Below are positions 16,544 to 25,076 of a stretch of 64,000 bases of DNA, one piece after another. The position numbers were made by a program, and so were the translations under genes. Each line of letters opens with the position of its first letter. Within the stretch, counting starts at the first letter, position 1. The notes under the pieces were generated by a model. That model made no database searches. It was not told where the DNA came from and saw only the letters and a list, made by a program, of their open reading frames with translations. The stretch comes from Methylobacterium oxalidis. Lineage in GTDB: Bacteria; Pseudomonadota; Alphaproteobacteria; Rhizobiales; Beijerinckiaceae. Where the stretch lies: NCBI RefSeq assembly GCF_007992195.1, contig NZ_BJZU01000064.1, positions 1 to 64,000 on the forward strand, read 5' to 3'.

Positions 16544-16808
16544 GATTGCGACTTGAGGCGCAGCCTCAAGATTTCAAGCGACATACTGGTGCGGCAGGCT
16601 AGATTGGATATATTCTTATTAAAGTGTTCGTCCGAGCAACAATAAGCCTGCCACGAATAGCGCGGGCTTACGTTCGTGGACAGATCACGCCACTCCGCGT
16701 CCGCCGAAACCCTGTAGGAGCGTTTTCGGCTTGAGCTGAAGCGCGTGGCTGCCGTTCCCGCATCGCTGCGCGGCGGGTCCGCTGCTCGCTCCAGATGAGG
16801 CGCGAGGC

Positions 16809-17049
16809 ATGGGGCGACCCTACGGCCGGGGTCTGCGCGAGCGGGAGGTGGACGCGGGCGGGGCGACGTCGCGCCGACGGGCGGCCGGGCGCTTCGGGGT
16901 GGGGGCTGCTGGGGCGATCCGCTGGATGGCTGCACTGGCGACGATCGGGACGGTGGCGGCTCGTCGAGGCCGTCACGCCCGACGAGTGCGCCGACGTCTT
17001 CGCCGCCGCAGGATATGAGCCGGATGAAAACGAAAACGCTCTACCGTGA
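16809..17049 (+). pseudogene. IS630-type transposase relic, internally deleted
   Basis: The start in one frame reads MGRPYGRGLREREVDAGGAT followed by SRRRAAGRFGVGAAGAIRWM. This resembles the N-terminal helix-turn-helix of IS630-family transposases (pattern: MxRPYSxDLRERVV, AAARFGVSxxxAxRW). Around 16955-16965 the reading shifts to another frame, which gives VEAVTPDECADVFAAAGYEP and a stop at 17047-17049. That resembles the usual C-terminus of the same family (TPxECANYFxxAGY). The whole DDE catalytic core, about 250 residues, is missing, so this is an inactive remnant. No terminal inverted repeats were identified. Confidence 0.65.
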
Positions 17050-17179
17050 ACGCCGGCGCATCGAGGTGACCGTCAACCGTCACGAGGACGTCCGCCGCAT
17101 CGCGACCCACGACGACAAACGCGTCCGCAACGACGCCTCAGCGGGCGCTGCGGCCGCCGCCGTCGCCTTCCGGTGCTGA
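17024..17179 (+). pseudogene. IS5-type transposase C-terminal relic
   Basis: A 51-codon frame (ATG at 17024) reading LYRERRRIEVTVNRHEDVRR and IATHDDKRVRNDASAGAAAA. This parallels the end of IS5/IS427-type transposases (pattern: YRxRxRIExxFxRLKDxRRIATRYDKxAxNFxxAxxLA). Several conserved positions have changed (RLKD to RHED, RYDK to HDDK), and everything upstream is missing, so it is a decayed fragment. It overlaps the end of the IS630-type relic, meaning two elements piled into the same spot before decaying. Confidence 0.5.
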
Positions 17180-17244
17180 TCGAGTCCAGACCCGAGCGCT
17201 CGGCGGCCCGACGCTTGTTCGACGATCGGTCAGCGCCGGTGCCG

Positions 17245-17272
17245 GGCGCAAGGACACGCGTGTCCTTGCGCC
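17245..17272. repeat. 28-bp perfect palindrome downstream of nrdJ
   Basis: GGCGCAAGGACACG followed directly by its exact reverse complement: 14-bp arms with no spacer. It lies 99 bases beyond the nrdJ stop codon. In RNA it would fold into a strong hairpin with a small loop, but no U-tract follows on either strand. It could help end nrdJ transcription, mark an old insertion edge, or bind a dimeric protein. Confidence 0.6.
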
Positions 17273-17370
17273 ATTCAGTCTGCGGGCCACCTCTGGCTCT
17301 CTCTGCGGGCCGGCCTTCTTCGAACGCGGACCAACGAAGGTGCTCGTCGCATCCGCAGCAGGCGAGACGG

Positions 17371-20300
17371 CTACGAGCACCCCGTCGTGCTTCCGCAGGT
17401 GTCGCACTTCAGGCAGGTCCCGTTGCGCACGAGCGTGAAGTTCGCGCATTCCGGGCAGGCCTCGCCGACGTAGCCCTTCATCTTCGCCTCGGCGCGGCGG
17501 TCGGCGACGCTGCGCTCGGCCGGCTCGGGGCGCGCGAAGGGGAGGGCGTCGACGAGGGCCTCCGCGCGCCCGGCCTCCGCCGGCTCCGCCTTCAGCGCGG
17601 TCGCCCCGCGCATGGCGTGGACCACGCCGGCCGCCGGGGCCGTCTGGGCGCCCGGGAGCGTGCCCGCCGGGCCGCCCTGGATCAGGGTCAGGCGGTCGGC
17701 CGAGCCGCGCAGCAGGCCGCGCGACACCACGTGGGAGACCGCCGCCGGCTTCTCGTCGGGCCGGTCCTGGCCGACGCCGCCGCCGAGCACGGTGCTGCCG
17801 ATCTCGGACGGGTCCACATGGGCGAGGTCCATGCGGGCGAGATAGGAGATGGCGAGCTCGCGGAACACGTAGTCCAGGATCGAGGTCGCGTTCTTGATCG
17901 CGTCGTTGCCCTGCACGAAGCCCGCCGGCTCGAAGCGGGTGAAGGTGAAGGCCTCCACGTACTCCTCGAGCGGCACGCCGTACTGGAGGCCGAGCGAGAT
18001 CGCGATGGCGAAGTTGTTCATCAGGCTCCGGAAGGCCGCGCCCTCCTTGTGCATGTCGATGAAGATCTCGCCGAGGCGCCCGTCGTCGTACTCGCCGGTG
18101 CGCAGGTACACTTTGTGTCCGCCCACCACCGCCTTCTGGGTGTAGCCCTTGCGGCGGTGGGGCAGCTTCTCGCGGGAGCGGATGCGCTCGACGCGCTCGA
18201 TCACCCGCTCGACGATCTTCTCGGCCACCTGCGCCGCCTTGGCGGCGGCCGGCGCCTGGATGACGGCCTCGAGGGCATCCTCGGCCTCGTCGTCCTCGTC
18301 GGCGATCAGCGCCGCGTTGAGGGGCTGCGAGAGCTTCGAGCCGTCGCGGTAGAGGGCGTTGGCCTTCAGCGCCAGCGTCCAGGAGAGCTTGTAGGCCTCC
18401 TTGCAATCCTCAACCGTGGCGTCGTTCGGCATGTTGATGGTCTTGGAGATCGCCCCCGAGATGAAGGGCTGCGCCGCCGCCATCATGCGGATGTGGCTCT
18501 CGACCGAGAGGTAGCGCTTGCCGATGCGCCCGCACGGGTTCGCGCAGTCGAACACCGCGTAGTGCTCCGTCCTCAGGTGCGGCGCGCCCTCCAGCGTCAT
18601 CGCCCCGCAGACATGGGTGTTGGCGGCCTCGATCTCCTTCTTCGAGAAGCCGAGGAAGGGCAGCAGCTCGAAGGTCGGGTCGGCGAGCTTCTCGGCCGGC
18701 ACCTTCAGCGCCTTCGTCAGGAAGTCGTCGCCGAGCGTCCAGCGGTTGAAGACGAACTTGATGTCGAAGGCCGACTTCAGCCCGGCCTCCACCGCCGCGA
18801 TCTTCTCGTCGGTGAAGCCCTTGGCCCGCAGGCTGCCCGGGTTGACGCCCGGAGCCTGGCCCATCGAGCCGTGGCCGACCGCGTAGGCCTCGATCTCGGC
18901 GATCTCGGATTCGCGGTAGCCGAGCGCGCGCAGCGCGTCGGGCACGGCCCGGTTGATGATCTTGAAGTAGCCGCCGCCCGCGAGCTTCTTGAACTTCACC
19001 AGCGCGAAGTCGGGCTCGATGCCGGTGGTGTCGCAATCCATCACGAGGCCGATCGTGCCGGTCGGCGCGATCACGGTCGCCTGCGCGTTGCGGTAGCCGT
19101 GCTCCTCGCCGAGGGCGAGAGCCCGGTCCCACACCGCCATGGCGCGCTCGGTGATGTCGGCCTGCGGCACGTTGGCGTGGTCGAGGGGGACGGGGGTGAT
19201 GCTCAGGAACTCGTAGCCCTCGGCCTCGCCGTGGGCGGCGCGGCGGTGGTTGCGGATGACGCGCAGCATCGCGTCGGCGTTCTCGGCGTATTCCTGGAAG
19301 GTGCCGAGCTCGGCCGCCATCTCGGCGGAGGTGGCGTAGGCGGTGCCCGTCATGATGGCGCTGAGCGCGCCGGCGAGCGCGCGCCCTTCCGCCGAGTCGT
19401 AGGGCAGGCCCATCGTCATCAGCAGGCCGCCGATGTTCGCGTAGCCGAGGCCGAGCGTCCGGTAGCGGTAGGACAGCTCGGCGATCTCCTTCGAGGGGAA
19501 CTGCGCCATCATCACCGAGATCTCGAGCACCACCGTCCACAGGCGGTTGAGGTGCTCGAAGGCGGCCACGTCGAAGTGGCGCGCCTCGCGGTCGTACATC
19601 GTCAGCAGGTTCGCCGAGGCGAGGTTGCAGGCCGTGTCGTCGAGGAACATGTACTCGGAGCACGGGTTCGAGGCCCGGATCCGCCCGCCCGCCGGGCAGG
19701 TGTGCCAGTCGTTCATCGTCGTGTTGAAGTGCAGGCCCGGGTCGGCCGAGGCCCAGGCCGCCTCGCCGATCTTCTCCCAGAGGTCGCGGGCCTTGAGCGT
19801 CTTCGTCACCTTGCCGGTGGTGCGGGCGGTGAGGTTCCAGTCGGCGTCCGCCTCGACGGCGCGCAGGAAGTCGTCGGTGAGCGAGACCGAGTTGTTGGAG
19901 TTCTGGCCGGCCACCGTCAGGTAGGCTTCCGAATCCCAGTCGGTGTCGTAGATCGGGAACTCGATCTTGGTGAAGCCCTGGCGGGCGAACTGCATGACGC
20001 GCTTGATGTAGGCGTCCGGCACCATCGCCTTGCGGGCGGCCTTCACCTCGCGCTTGAGGGCCGGGTTGCGCTCGGGGTCGAAGCAGGCGTCGCCCTCCGC
20101 CTCGCACTGGGTGCAGGCCCTCATCACGGCCTGGAGGTGCTTCGACACGACCTTGGAGCCGGTCACGAGGGCCGCGACCTTCTGCTCCTCCTTCACCTTC
20201 CAGTCGATGTACTGCTCGATGTCGGGGTGGTCGATGTCGACGATGACCATCTTGGCGGCGCGGCGCGTGGTGCCGCCGGACTTGATCGCGCCCGCCGCGC

Positions 20301-21087
20301 GGTCGCCGATGCGCAGGAAGCTCATCAGGCCCGACGACTTGCCGCCGCCGCCGAGGCGCTCGTTCTCGCCGCGCAGCAGCGAGAAGTTCGAGCCCGTGCC
20401 CGAGCCGTACTTGAACAGGCGGGCTTCCCGCACCCACAGGTCCATGATGCCGCCCTCGTTCACGAGGTCGTCCTGCACGGACTGGATGAAGCAGGCGTGG
20501 GGCTGCGGGTGCTCGTAGGCGCTCTGCGACTTCGTCAGCGCGCCGGTGCGGTAGTCGCAGTAATAGTGACCCTGGCCCGGCCCGTCGATGCCGTAGGCCC
20601 AGTGCAGGCCGGTGTTGAACCATTGCGGCGAGTTCGGCGCCACCATCTGCCGCGCCAGCATGAAGCGCAGCTCGTCGAGGAAGGCGGAGGCGTCCTCCTC
20701 CGAGGAGAAGTAGCCGCCCTTCCAGCCCCAGTAGGTCCAGCAGCCGGCGAGCCGGTCGAACACCTGGCAGGCCGAGATCTCGGAGCCGGTGCGCTCCTCC
20801 TCGGGCAGCTCCGCCAGCGCCGCCTCGTCGGGCAACGAGCGCCAGAGGAAGCTCGGGACGTCGTTCTCCTCGACCTTCTTCAGGCGGGCGGGCACGCCGG
20901 CCTTGCGGAAGTACTTCTGCGCGAGGACGTCGGCCGCGACCTGGCTCCAGCTCTCGGGCACGTCGATGCCCTCCAGCCGGAACACCACCGAGCCGTCAGG
21001 GTTGCGGATCTCGCTCAGAGCCTTCCGGAAGGAAATCGCCGCGTAGGGAGACTGACCCGCACTGGTGTAGCGCCGCTCGAACCGCAT
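17371..21087 (-). CDS. nrdJ: Adenosylcobalamin-dependent (class II) ribonucleotide reductase
   Basis: A 1238-residue class II ribonucleotide reductase, which converts ribonucleotides to deoxyribonucleotides with adenosylcobalamin as radical source, independent of oxygen. Family features include the catalytic cysteine regions [15 protein letters not shown] (near residue 200) and [18 protein letters not shown] (near 475), then [20 protein letters not shown] and [11 protein letters not shown] in the barrel. The protein ends in a Cys-rich tail ([20 protein letters not shown] then CGSTTGCS) typical of the long alphaproteobacterial form and probably redox-active or zinc-binding. It is monocistronic with a long upstream region. 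The very long antisense frames over it are shadows. Confidence 0.97.
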   Translation of the reverse strand: MRFERRYTSAGQSPYAAISFRKALSEIRNPDGSVVFRLEGIDVPESWSQVAADVLAQKYFRKAGVPARLKKVEENDVPSFLWRSLPDEAALAELPEEERTGSEISACQVFDRLAGCWTYWGWKGGYFSSEEDASAFLDELRFMLARQMVAPNSPQWFNTGLHWAYGIDGPGQGHYYCDYRTGALTKSQSAYEHPQPHACFIQSVQDDLVNEGGIMDLWVREARLFKYGSGTGSNFSLLRGENERLGGGGKSSGLMSFLRIGDRAAGAIKSGGTTRRAAKMVIVDIDHPDIEQYIDWKVKEEQKVAALVTGSKVVSKHLQAVMRACTQCEAEGDACFDPERNPALKREVKAARKAMVPDAYIKRVMQFARQGFTKIEFPIYDTDWDSEAYLTVAGQNSNNSVSLTDDFLRAVEADADWNLTARTTGKVTKTLKARDLWEKIGEAAWASADPGLHFNTTMNDWHTCPAGGRIRASNPCSEYMFLDDTACNLASANLLTMYDREARHFDVAAFEHLNRLWTVVLEISVMMAQFPSKEIAELSYRYRTLGLGYANIGGLLMTMGLPYDSAEGRALAGALSAIMTGTAYATSAEMAAELGTFQEYAENADAMLRVIRNHRRAAHGEAEGYEFLSITPVPLDHANVPQADITERAMAVWDRALALGEEHGYRNAQATVIAPTGTIGLVMDCDTTGIEPDFALVKFKKLAGGGYFKIINRAVPDALRALGYRESEIAEIEAYAVGHGSMGQAPGVNPGSLRAKGFTDEKIAAVEAGLKSAFDIKFVFNRWTLGDDFLTKALKVPAEKLADPTFELLPFLGFSKKEIEAANTHVCGAMTLEGAPHLRTEHYAVFDCANPCGRIGKRYLSVESHIRMMAAAQPFISGAISKTINMPNDATVEDCKEAYKLSWTLALKANALYRDGSKLSQPLNAALIADEDDEAEDALEAVIQAPAAAKAAQVAEKIVERVIERVERIRSREKLPHRRKGYTQKAVVGGHKVYLRTGEYDDGRLGEIFIDMHKEGAAFRSLMNNFAIAISLGLQYGVPLEEYVEAFTFTRFEPAGFVQGNDAIKNATSILDYVFRELAISYLARMDLAHVDPSEIGSTVLGGGVGQDRPDEKPAAVSHVVSRGLLRGSADRLTLIQGGPAGTLPGAQTAPAAGVVHAMRGATALKAEPAEAGRAEALVDALPFARPEPAERSVADRRAEAKMKGYVGEACPECANFTLVRNGTCLKCDTCGSTTGCS

Positions 21088-21766
21088 GAAACATACCTCT
21101 CCCGACGAGACGCGAGGTCTCGGCCCGCGACGCCGCGCGGGACGTATGCCCGATCATTGGGTGCCGACTCCGGCCGCACCCAACGGTGCGTTCCGGGCCG
21201 CAGAACGTGACGGTGACACCTTCGGGAGGGGCGCGAACCGACCGGCTGCCGCTCCCGAACCGTGACCCGAACATTAACGCCCGGCCCGTCGTCACGTCAA
21301 CAACTGGTGTTCGGCGGCTATGTTCCGCGCTAGATGTTGTGGTGACGAACCAAAAGTTGTGGATATCCGGGGCGCGCCGCTAAGTGCGCTTTTTACCTTC
21401 GGGATTCACGGCGGAAAATTTTTGCGTCCACAGGGGAAAGCCGTCCGGCAGGGCGTCCGGTGCGCCCCGAGGCGGGTGCGCCGCGGGGAAAGGGGGGATC
21501 GCGTGCCCGAAAAGCGACACCTCCGGCGCCCGCGTCCGGCCACCGCGCGGGCTCTCTTGCGCTGCGCACCCGGATTCGAGCCTCGCGGGGCCGTGATTCC
21601 GTATGCCGGGGCGGTCCCGCGCCCGGAATCACCGTCCCGGGCGCCGTCGCGGACCTCCGCCGCCGCCTGCGGCCCTCTGCGGGCTGGACTTGCGCGGACC
21701 CTCTCAGCATAACGCATGCGGACAGGCGCGGCCGGCCGCGAGCGGCCGCGGGACGAGAGGACGTCG
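21088..21766. other. Long divergent intergenic region, nrdJ / NDUFA12 gene
   Basis: About 680 bases between divergent genes with no convincing coding frame. Two copies of GTTGTGG (21336-21342 and 21356-21362) lie 20 bases apart in an AT-rich pocket about 250 bases from the nrdJ start, and could be regulator half-sites. A 9-bp inverted repeat lies at 21593-21632. I looked for the conserved B12-box of a cobalamin riboswitch on the nrdJ strand and did not find it. Confidence 0.5.
21593..21632. repeat. Inverted repeat with 9-bp arms
   Basis: GTGATTCCG (21593-21601) and its exact complement CGGAATCAC (21624-21632) flank a 22-base GC-rich spacer. It lies 135 bases before the NDUFA12-like gene start. 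It may be an operator or an RNA hairpin in a leader; its function is unknown. Confidence 0.45.
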
Positions 21767-22183
21767 ATGGCTCTCAAGGACACGCTGCTGCGCATCTTCA
21801 CGTGGTGGAACGGGCAGACCATGTCGCTCGCCTTCTACACCGCGCGCAGCGGCCAGTTCGTCGGCACCGACGAACTCGGCAACACCTACTACCGGGCGCA
21901 GGGGCCCCTCATCGACGCCTCGGTGGGCTCCGAGCGGCGCTGGGTCGTCTACAACGGCTACGCGGACGCCTCGCGCGTGCCGCCGGGCTGGCGGGCCTGG
22001 CTGTGCCACAACGGCGACGTGCCCCCGAGCGAGGACGGCTACCGCCCGCGCGAGTGGCAGAAGCCCTACGAGGAGAACCTCACCGGGACCGCGGCCGCCT
22101 ACCGGCCGAAGGGCTCGCAGCTCTCCTGGGGCCAGCGCCCGGCCGCGACCGGCGACTACGTGCCCTGGACGCCCGGCGACTGA
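21767..22183 (+). CDS. NDUFA12-like complex I accessory subunit
   Basis: A 138-residue protein of the NDUFA12 (17.2 kDa / B17.2) family, an accessory subunit of respiratory complex I in alphaproteobacteria and mitochondria. The family pattern is clear: LLRIFTWWNGQTMSLAFYTA, GQFVGTDELGNTYYR, RRWVVYNGYADASRVPPGW and WLCH, with a C-terminal Y-x-PWTP motif. The ATG at 21767 is preferred over the upstream in-frame ATG at 21716 because the family begins just after it and a GAGAGG precedes it. An intrinsic terminator follows at 22202-22230. Confidence 0.92.
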   Translation: MALKDTLLRIFTWWNGQTMSLAFYTARSGQFVGTDELGNTYYRAQGPLIDASVGSERRWVVYNGYADASRVPPGWRAWLCHNGDVPPSEDGYRPREWQKPYEENLTGTAAAYRPKGSQLSWGQRPAATGDYVPWTPGD

Positions 22184-22201
22184 GGCGGGGCGCCGGAGGG
22201 C

Positions 22202-22230
22202 GGGCGGCCTGGGGCCGGACCGCCCTTTTT
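22202..22230 (+). terminator. Intrinsic terminator after the NDUFA12 gene
   Basis: GGGCGG (22202-22207) pairs with CCGCCC (22220-22225), with further GG/CC pairing inside, followed by TTTTT (22226-22230). It starts 18 bases after the stop codon. Confidence 0.7.
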
Positions 22231-22302
22231 CCACCACCGTTCGGGTATTGATGGCCGGACGCGCCCGCCGCCGGCGCGCCGTCCATTCGAGAGGGGCGAG
22301 CC

Positions 22303-22968
22303 TTGAGCCGCATCACCGCACGTCTCGCGCGCGCCACGCTCGGCCGATCCGTCCTCGCCGCGCTCGCCCTCGGGGCCTGCGCCCTGCCGGCCGCCGCCGA
22401 CAAGATCAAGAACCCCACCGCCGTCTTCTCCGGCCTCGACAAGATCACCGGCCGGATCGTCTCCTTCGAGGTGGCGGTCGACGAGACCGTGCAGTTCGGC
22501 GCCCTGCAGCTCACGCCGCGGGTCTGCTACACCCGGCCCCCCACCGAGAGCGCCAAGACCACGGCCTTCCTCGAGGTCGACGAGGTCACCCTCGACAACA
22601 AGTACCGGCGCATCTTCACGGGCTGGATGTTCGCGGCGAGCCCCGGCCTCCACGCCATCGAGCACCCGATCTACGACGTCTGGCTCGTCGATTGTAAGGG
22701 CGGCACCGACCTGATCGCCGAGGCGAAGGAGCAGGAGGACGTGCCCGCCCTCGCCGCGAAGCCCGAGAAGCCGAAGCGCAACCGCGACAAGGATCCGACC
22801 CGCACCGCCCAGCAGGTGAACTCGGCGGGGCAGGTCGACGTCGAGGCGCCGCGCGGCGTGCCGGTGCAGCCGCGCCAGAAGCCCTCGCGCAAGTTCTTCC
22901 CCTCGAACGAGGGCCCGGCGCCGGCGCCGCAGCAGCCGCAATCGCTGTTCGACGCCCTGTTCCGCTAG
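22303..22968 (+). CDS. DUF2155 exported protein
   Basis: A 221-residue protein with a Sec signal peptide (to about residue 32, ending PAAADK) and a DUF2155 domain (about 36-125: NPTAVFSGLDKITGRIVSFE, RVCYTRPPTE, FTGWMFAASPGLHAIEHPIY then DVWLVDCK). The tail after 140 is a charged, Pro/Gln-rich extension. The function of the family is unknown. It is a conserved alphaproteobacterial neighbour of NDUFA12, aat and accBC genes. The start codon is TTG (22303-22305), supported by GAGGGG about eight bases upstream. It converges on the PAS/XRE gene with a gap of only four bases. Confidence 0.85.
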   Translation: MSRITARLARATLGRSVLAALALGACALPAAADKIKNPTAVFSGLDKITGRIVSFEVAVDETVQFGALQLTPRVCYTRPPTESAKTTAFLEVDEVTLDNKYRRIFTGWMFAASPGLHAIEHPIYDVWLVDCKGGTDLIAEAKEQEDVPALAAKPEKPKRNRDKDPTRTAQQVNSAGQVDVEAPRGVPVQPRQKPSRKFFPSNEGPAPAPQQPQSLFDALFR

Positions 22969-22972
22969 AGCC

Positions 22973-24016
22973 TCAGGCCCGCCCCACCGCGACGCTGCCG
23001 TCGTCGAGCAGGGCGAAGCGGATCCCCGCCTGCCGGAGCGCGCTCACCGCCGCGTGACGCGAGCGGTCGAAGGCGGTCTCGGCGTTCTCCTCCAGCCGCC
23101 GCACCGTCGAGAACGAGATCCCGCTCGCCTTCGCGAGGTCCGTCATCGACCAACCGATCAGGGCGCGCGCGGCGCGCAGGTGGCAGCCCGCCACCGCCTG
23201 CTCGAGTCCCCTGCGCAGCGCGCCGGGCACCGCGTCGGGCGGCAGGCCGGGCTCGGCCTCGGCGGGCGCGTTGACGATCAGCCACTCGTGGGCGCGGCCG
23301 GGGTGCTGCACGGGCACGTAGCGGGCGCGCAGCCGGCGCTCGCCGCCGCCCGCCAGCACGATGCTCGGGGTCACGACGAAGGGTCTGCCCGCCGCGATCA
23401 GGGGCCCGAACGTGGCGTGCCAGTGCCGGCGCTCGGACGTCACCATCGCCCGGGCGATGTCCTCGGAGAGGTCTTCGCGCGGGCGGCCGGTCAGCTCGAC
23501 GAGCTCCGGGCTCGGCCGGAAGCGGACCCTCTCGGCGGGCTCGAAGGACTGGGCCGTGAACCAGGTCCCGGTCGACTCGAACAGGGCGCGCCGGCGCCGC
23601 GCCTCGGCCCGGCGGACGACCGCCAGCCGGTCGCTCTCGGTGACGTCGAGGAGGGTGCCCGCCGCGCCGCGGGGCCGGCCGTCCGGCGCGACGAACTGCT
23701 CCCCCCGCAGCGACAGGACGCGCTCCGTCCCGTCCGGGCGGACGATGCGGGCGACATGGTGGCCCGGCGTCCCGCCCTGCCGGATCTGCCGCGCGGTCTC
23801 GAGCACGGGCCGGTCTTCGGGATGGACGAGATCGTGCAGGAGGGCGTAGCTCGGCGCGACGCTGCCCGGTTCCAGCCCGAGGAGCCGGTACAGGCCGGGC
23901 GACCAGATCTGCTCGTCGGTGGCGAAGGTCCAGCCCCAGCTGCCGGTCAGGCCGACGCTCTCCACGAGCCGCAGGAACGTCCGGGACGAGAAGGCGAGAT
24001 CGGCCGCCTCGATCAC
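22973..24016 (-). CDS. PAS sensor protein with C-terminal XRE helix-turn-helix
   Basis: About 347 residues. The N-terminus is a PAS domain (SWGWTFATDEQIWSPGLYRL, LHDLVHPEDRPVLE, then a PAC-like RIVRPDGTERVLSLRGEQFV and GTLLDVTE). A second PAS-like part spans about 135-240. The C-terminus carries an XRE-type helix-turn-helix (ARALIGWSMTDLAKASGISF, STVRRLEE). It is probably a one-component regulator that senses a small ligand, redox state or light. I chose the GTG at 24014-24016, just before the PAS fold; the frame also opens with a TTG at 24098-24100. It stands alone on the minus strand between aat and the convergent DUF2155 gene. Confidence 0.75.
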   Translation of the reverse strand: MIEAADLAFSSRTFLRLVESVGLTGSWGWTFATDEQIWSPGLYRLLGLEPGSVAPSYALLHDLVHPEDRPVLETARQIRQGGTPGHHVARIVRPDGTERVLSLRGEQFVAPDGRPRGAAGTLLDVTESDRLAVVRRAEARRRRALFESTGTWFTAQSFEPAERVRFRPSPELVELTGRPREDLSEDIARAMVTSERRHWHATFGPLIAAGRPFVVTPSIVLAGGGERRLRARYVPVQHPGRAHEWLIVNAPAEAEPGLPPDAVPGALRRGLEQAVAGCHLRAARALIGWSMTDLAKASGISFSTVRRLEENAETAFDRSRHAAVSALRQAGIRFALLDDGSVAVGRA

Positions 24017-24220
24017 CGGACGATGCTCGCGAGACGCGGTGGACGCACGTCGAAGTCTCCGGGATCGACGGAACTGCGGATCGGTTCTCGACCGGCACAA
24101 CGCCGTGCCCGATGGTTGCGCGACCGCGCGGGCGCTCTATAGCGGAAGGTCTTCGCCCGACTCAATACTTACTACTAGTTGTATTGATGCCGGCGCTCCG
24201 CTCAGGCGCGGGCGTCCCGC

Positions 24221-24904
24221 TCAGGCGTCCGGGCCGTGACCGAGGATGGCGAGGGCCTGCGCGCCGCTGACCGACCCGTCCGAGGGCCAGACCGCCCAGT
24301 TCGCGCGGGCGGCCAGCGCCTCGCCGAGGAGGCGCTTGTAGACGTGGCGCGGCAGCTCGTGCGCCCCGAACTGGGCGAGATGGTCCGTGACGAACTGCGT
24401 GTCGGCGAGGCGGTAGCCGCCCCGGCGCAGCCGCGCCATCAGGTGGACGAGGGCGACCTTCGAGGCGTCGCGCACCTCGTGGAACATGCTCTCGCCGAAG
24501 AAGGCCGCCCCGAGCGAGACCCCGTAGAGACCACCGACCAGCCGGCGCGGCGTGCCCGCATACACCTCGACCGTGTGGGCGTAGCCCTGGTCGAACAGGG
24601 CGCCGTAGAGCTCGCGGATGCGCCGGTTGATCCAGGTCCGCTCGCTGTCCCGCCGGGGCGCGGCGCATCCGGCGATCACGCCATCGAAGTCGGTGTCGCT
24701 GCGGACCTCGAACACGTCGGAGCGCACGGTCCGGGCGAGGCGCCGCGAGATCCGGAAGCCGTCGAGCGGCAGCACGCCGCGCGCGCGCGGCTCGACCCAG
24801 TAGAGGGTCGGGTCGCTCGCGTCCTCCGCCATCGGGAAGATGCCCGCGGCGTAAGCCTTGAGCAGGATCTCGGGTGTGATCTCCACACGGGCGCCATCGT
24901 GCAT
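24221..24904 (-). CDS. aat: Leucyl/phenylalanyl-tRNA-protein transferase
   Basis: A 227-residue transferase that adds Leu or Phe from aminoacyl-tRNA to proteins with N-terminal Arg or Lys, marking them for ClpAP by the N-end rule. It has the family pattern: [14 protein letters not shown] at the N-terminus, [58 protein letters not shown] and the late [20 protein letters not shown]. Length is normal. It follows the accBC block on the same strand, as is usual in alphaproteobacteria, but here it is separated from accC by the peroxidase gene and an intrinsic terminator. Confidence 0.96.
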   Translation of the reverse strand: MHDGARVEITPEILLKAYAAGIFPMAEDASDPTLYWVEPRARGVLPLDGFRISRRLARTVRSDVFEVRSDTDFDGVIAGCAAPRRDSERTWINRRIRELYGALFDQGYAHTVEVYAGTPRRLVGGLYGVSLGAAFFGESMFHEVRDASKVALVHLMARLRRGGYRLADTQFVTDHLAQFGAHELPRHVYKRLLGEALAARANWAVWPSDGSVSGAQALAILGHGPDA

Positions 24905-24955
24905 GCGGGAGAGTCTGGCGCGGCGGCCGCCGGAAGACCAGAGGCTTGTCGTGAC

Positions 24956-24982
24956 GAAAACGGCGGAGCTGACGCTCCGCCG
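24956..24982 (-). terminator. Intrinsic terminator after the peroxidase gene
   Basis: CGGCGGAG (24961-24968) and CTCCGCCG (24975-24982) form a perfect 8-bp stem with a 6-base loop. On the minus strand it is followed by TTTTCG. It sits 95 bases beyond the peroxidase stop and 52 bases before the aat start, so aat should have its own promoter. Confidence 0.7.
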
Positions 24983-25076
24983 CAGCTTTGTCGTCCGGGC
25001 GCGCCTCGGAAGACCCGGAAGCCCGCCCTGCTGCCGAGGTTGGGCACGCGCCGGTCCGTCCGCTCACCGACGGAGG

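Noticed and set aside
17173-21210. 1345-codon plus-strand frame opposite nrdJ
   Set aside because: It is an antisense shadow of a well-supported ribonucleotide reductase, with no domain pattern of its own.
21088-21766. Cobalamin riboswitch ahead of the B12-dependent nrdJ
   Set aside because: The conserved B12-box and the CCACTG-type core could not be found on the nrdJ strand; a covariance-model search would settle it.
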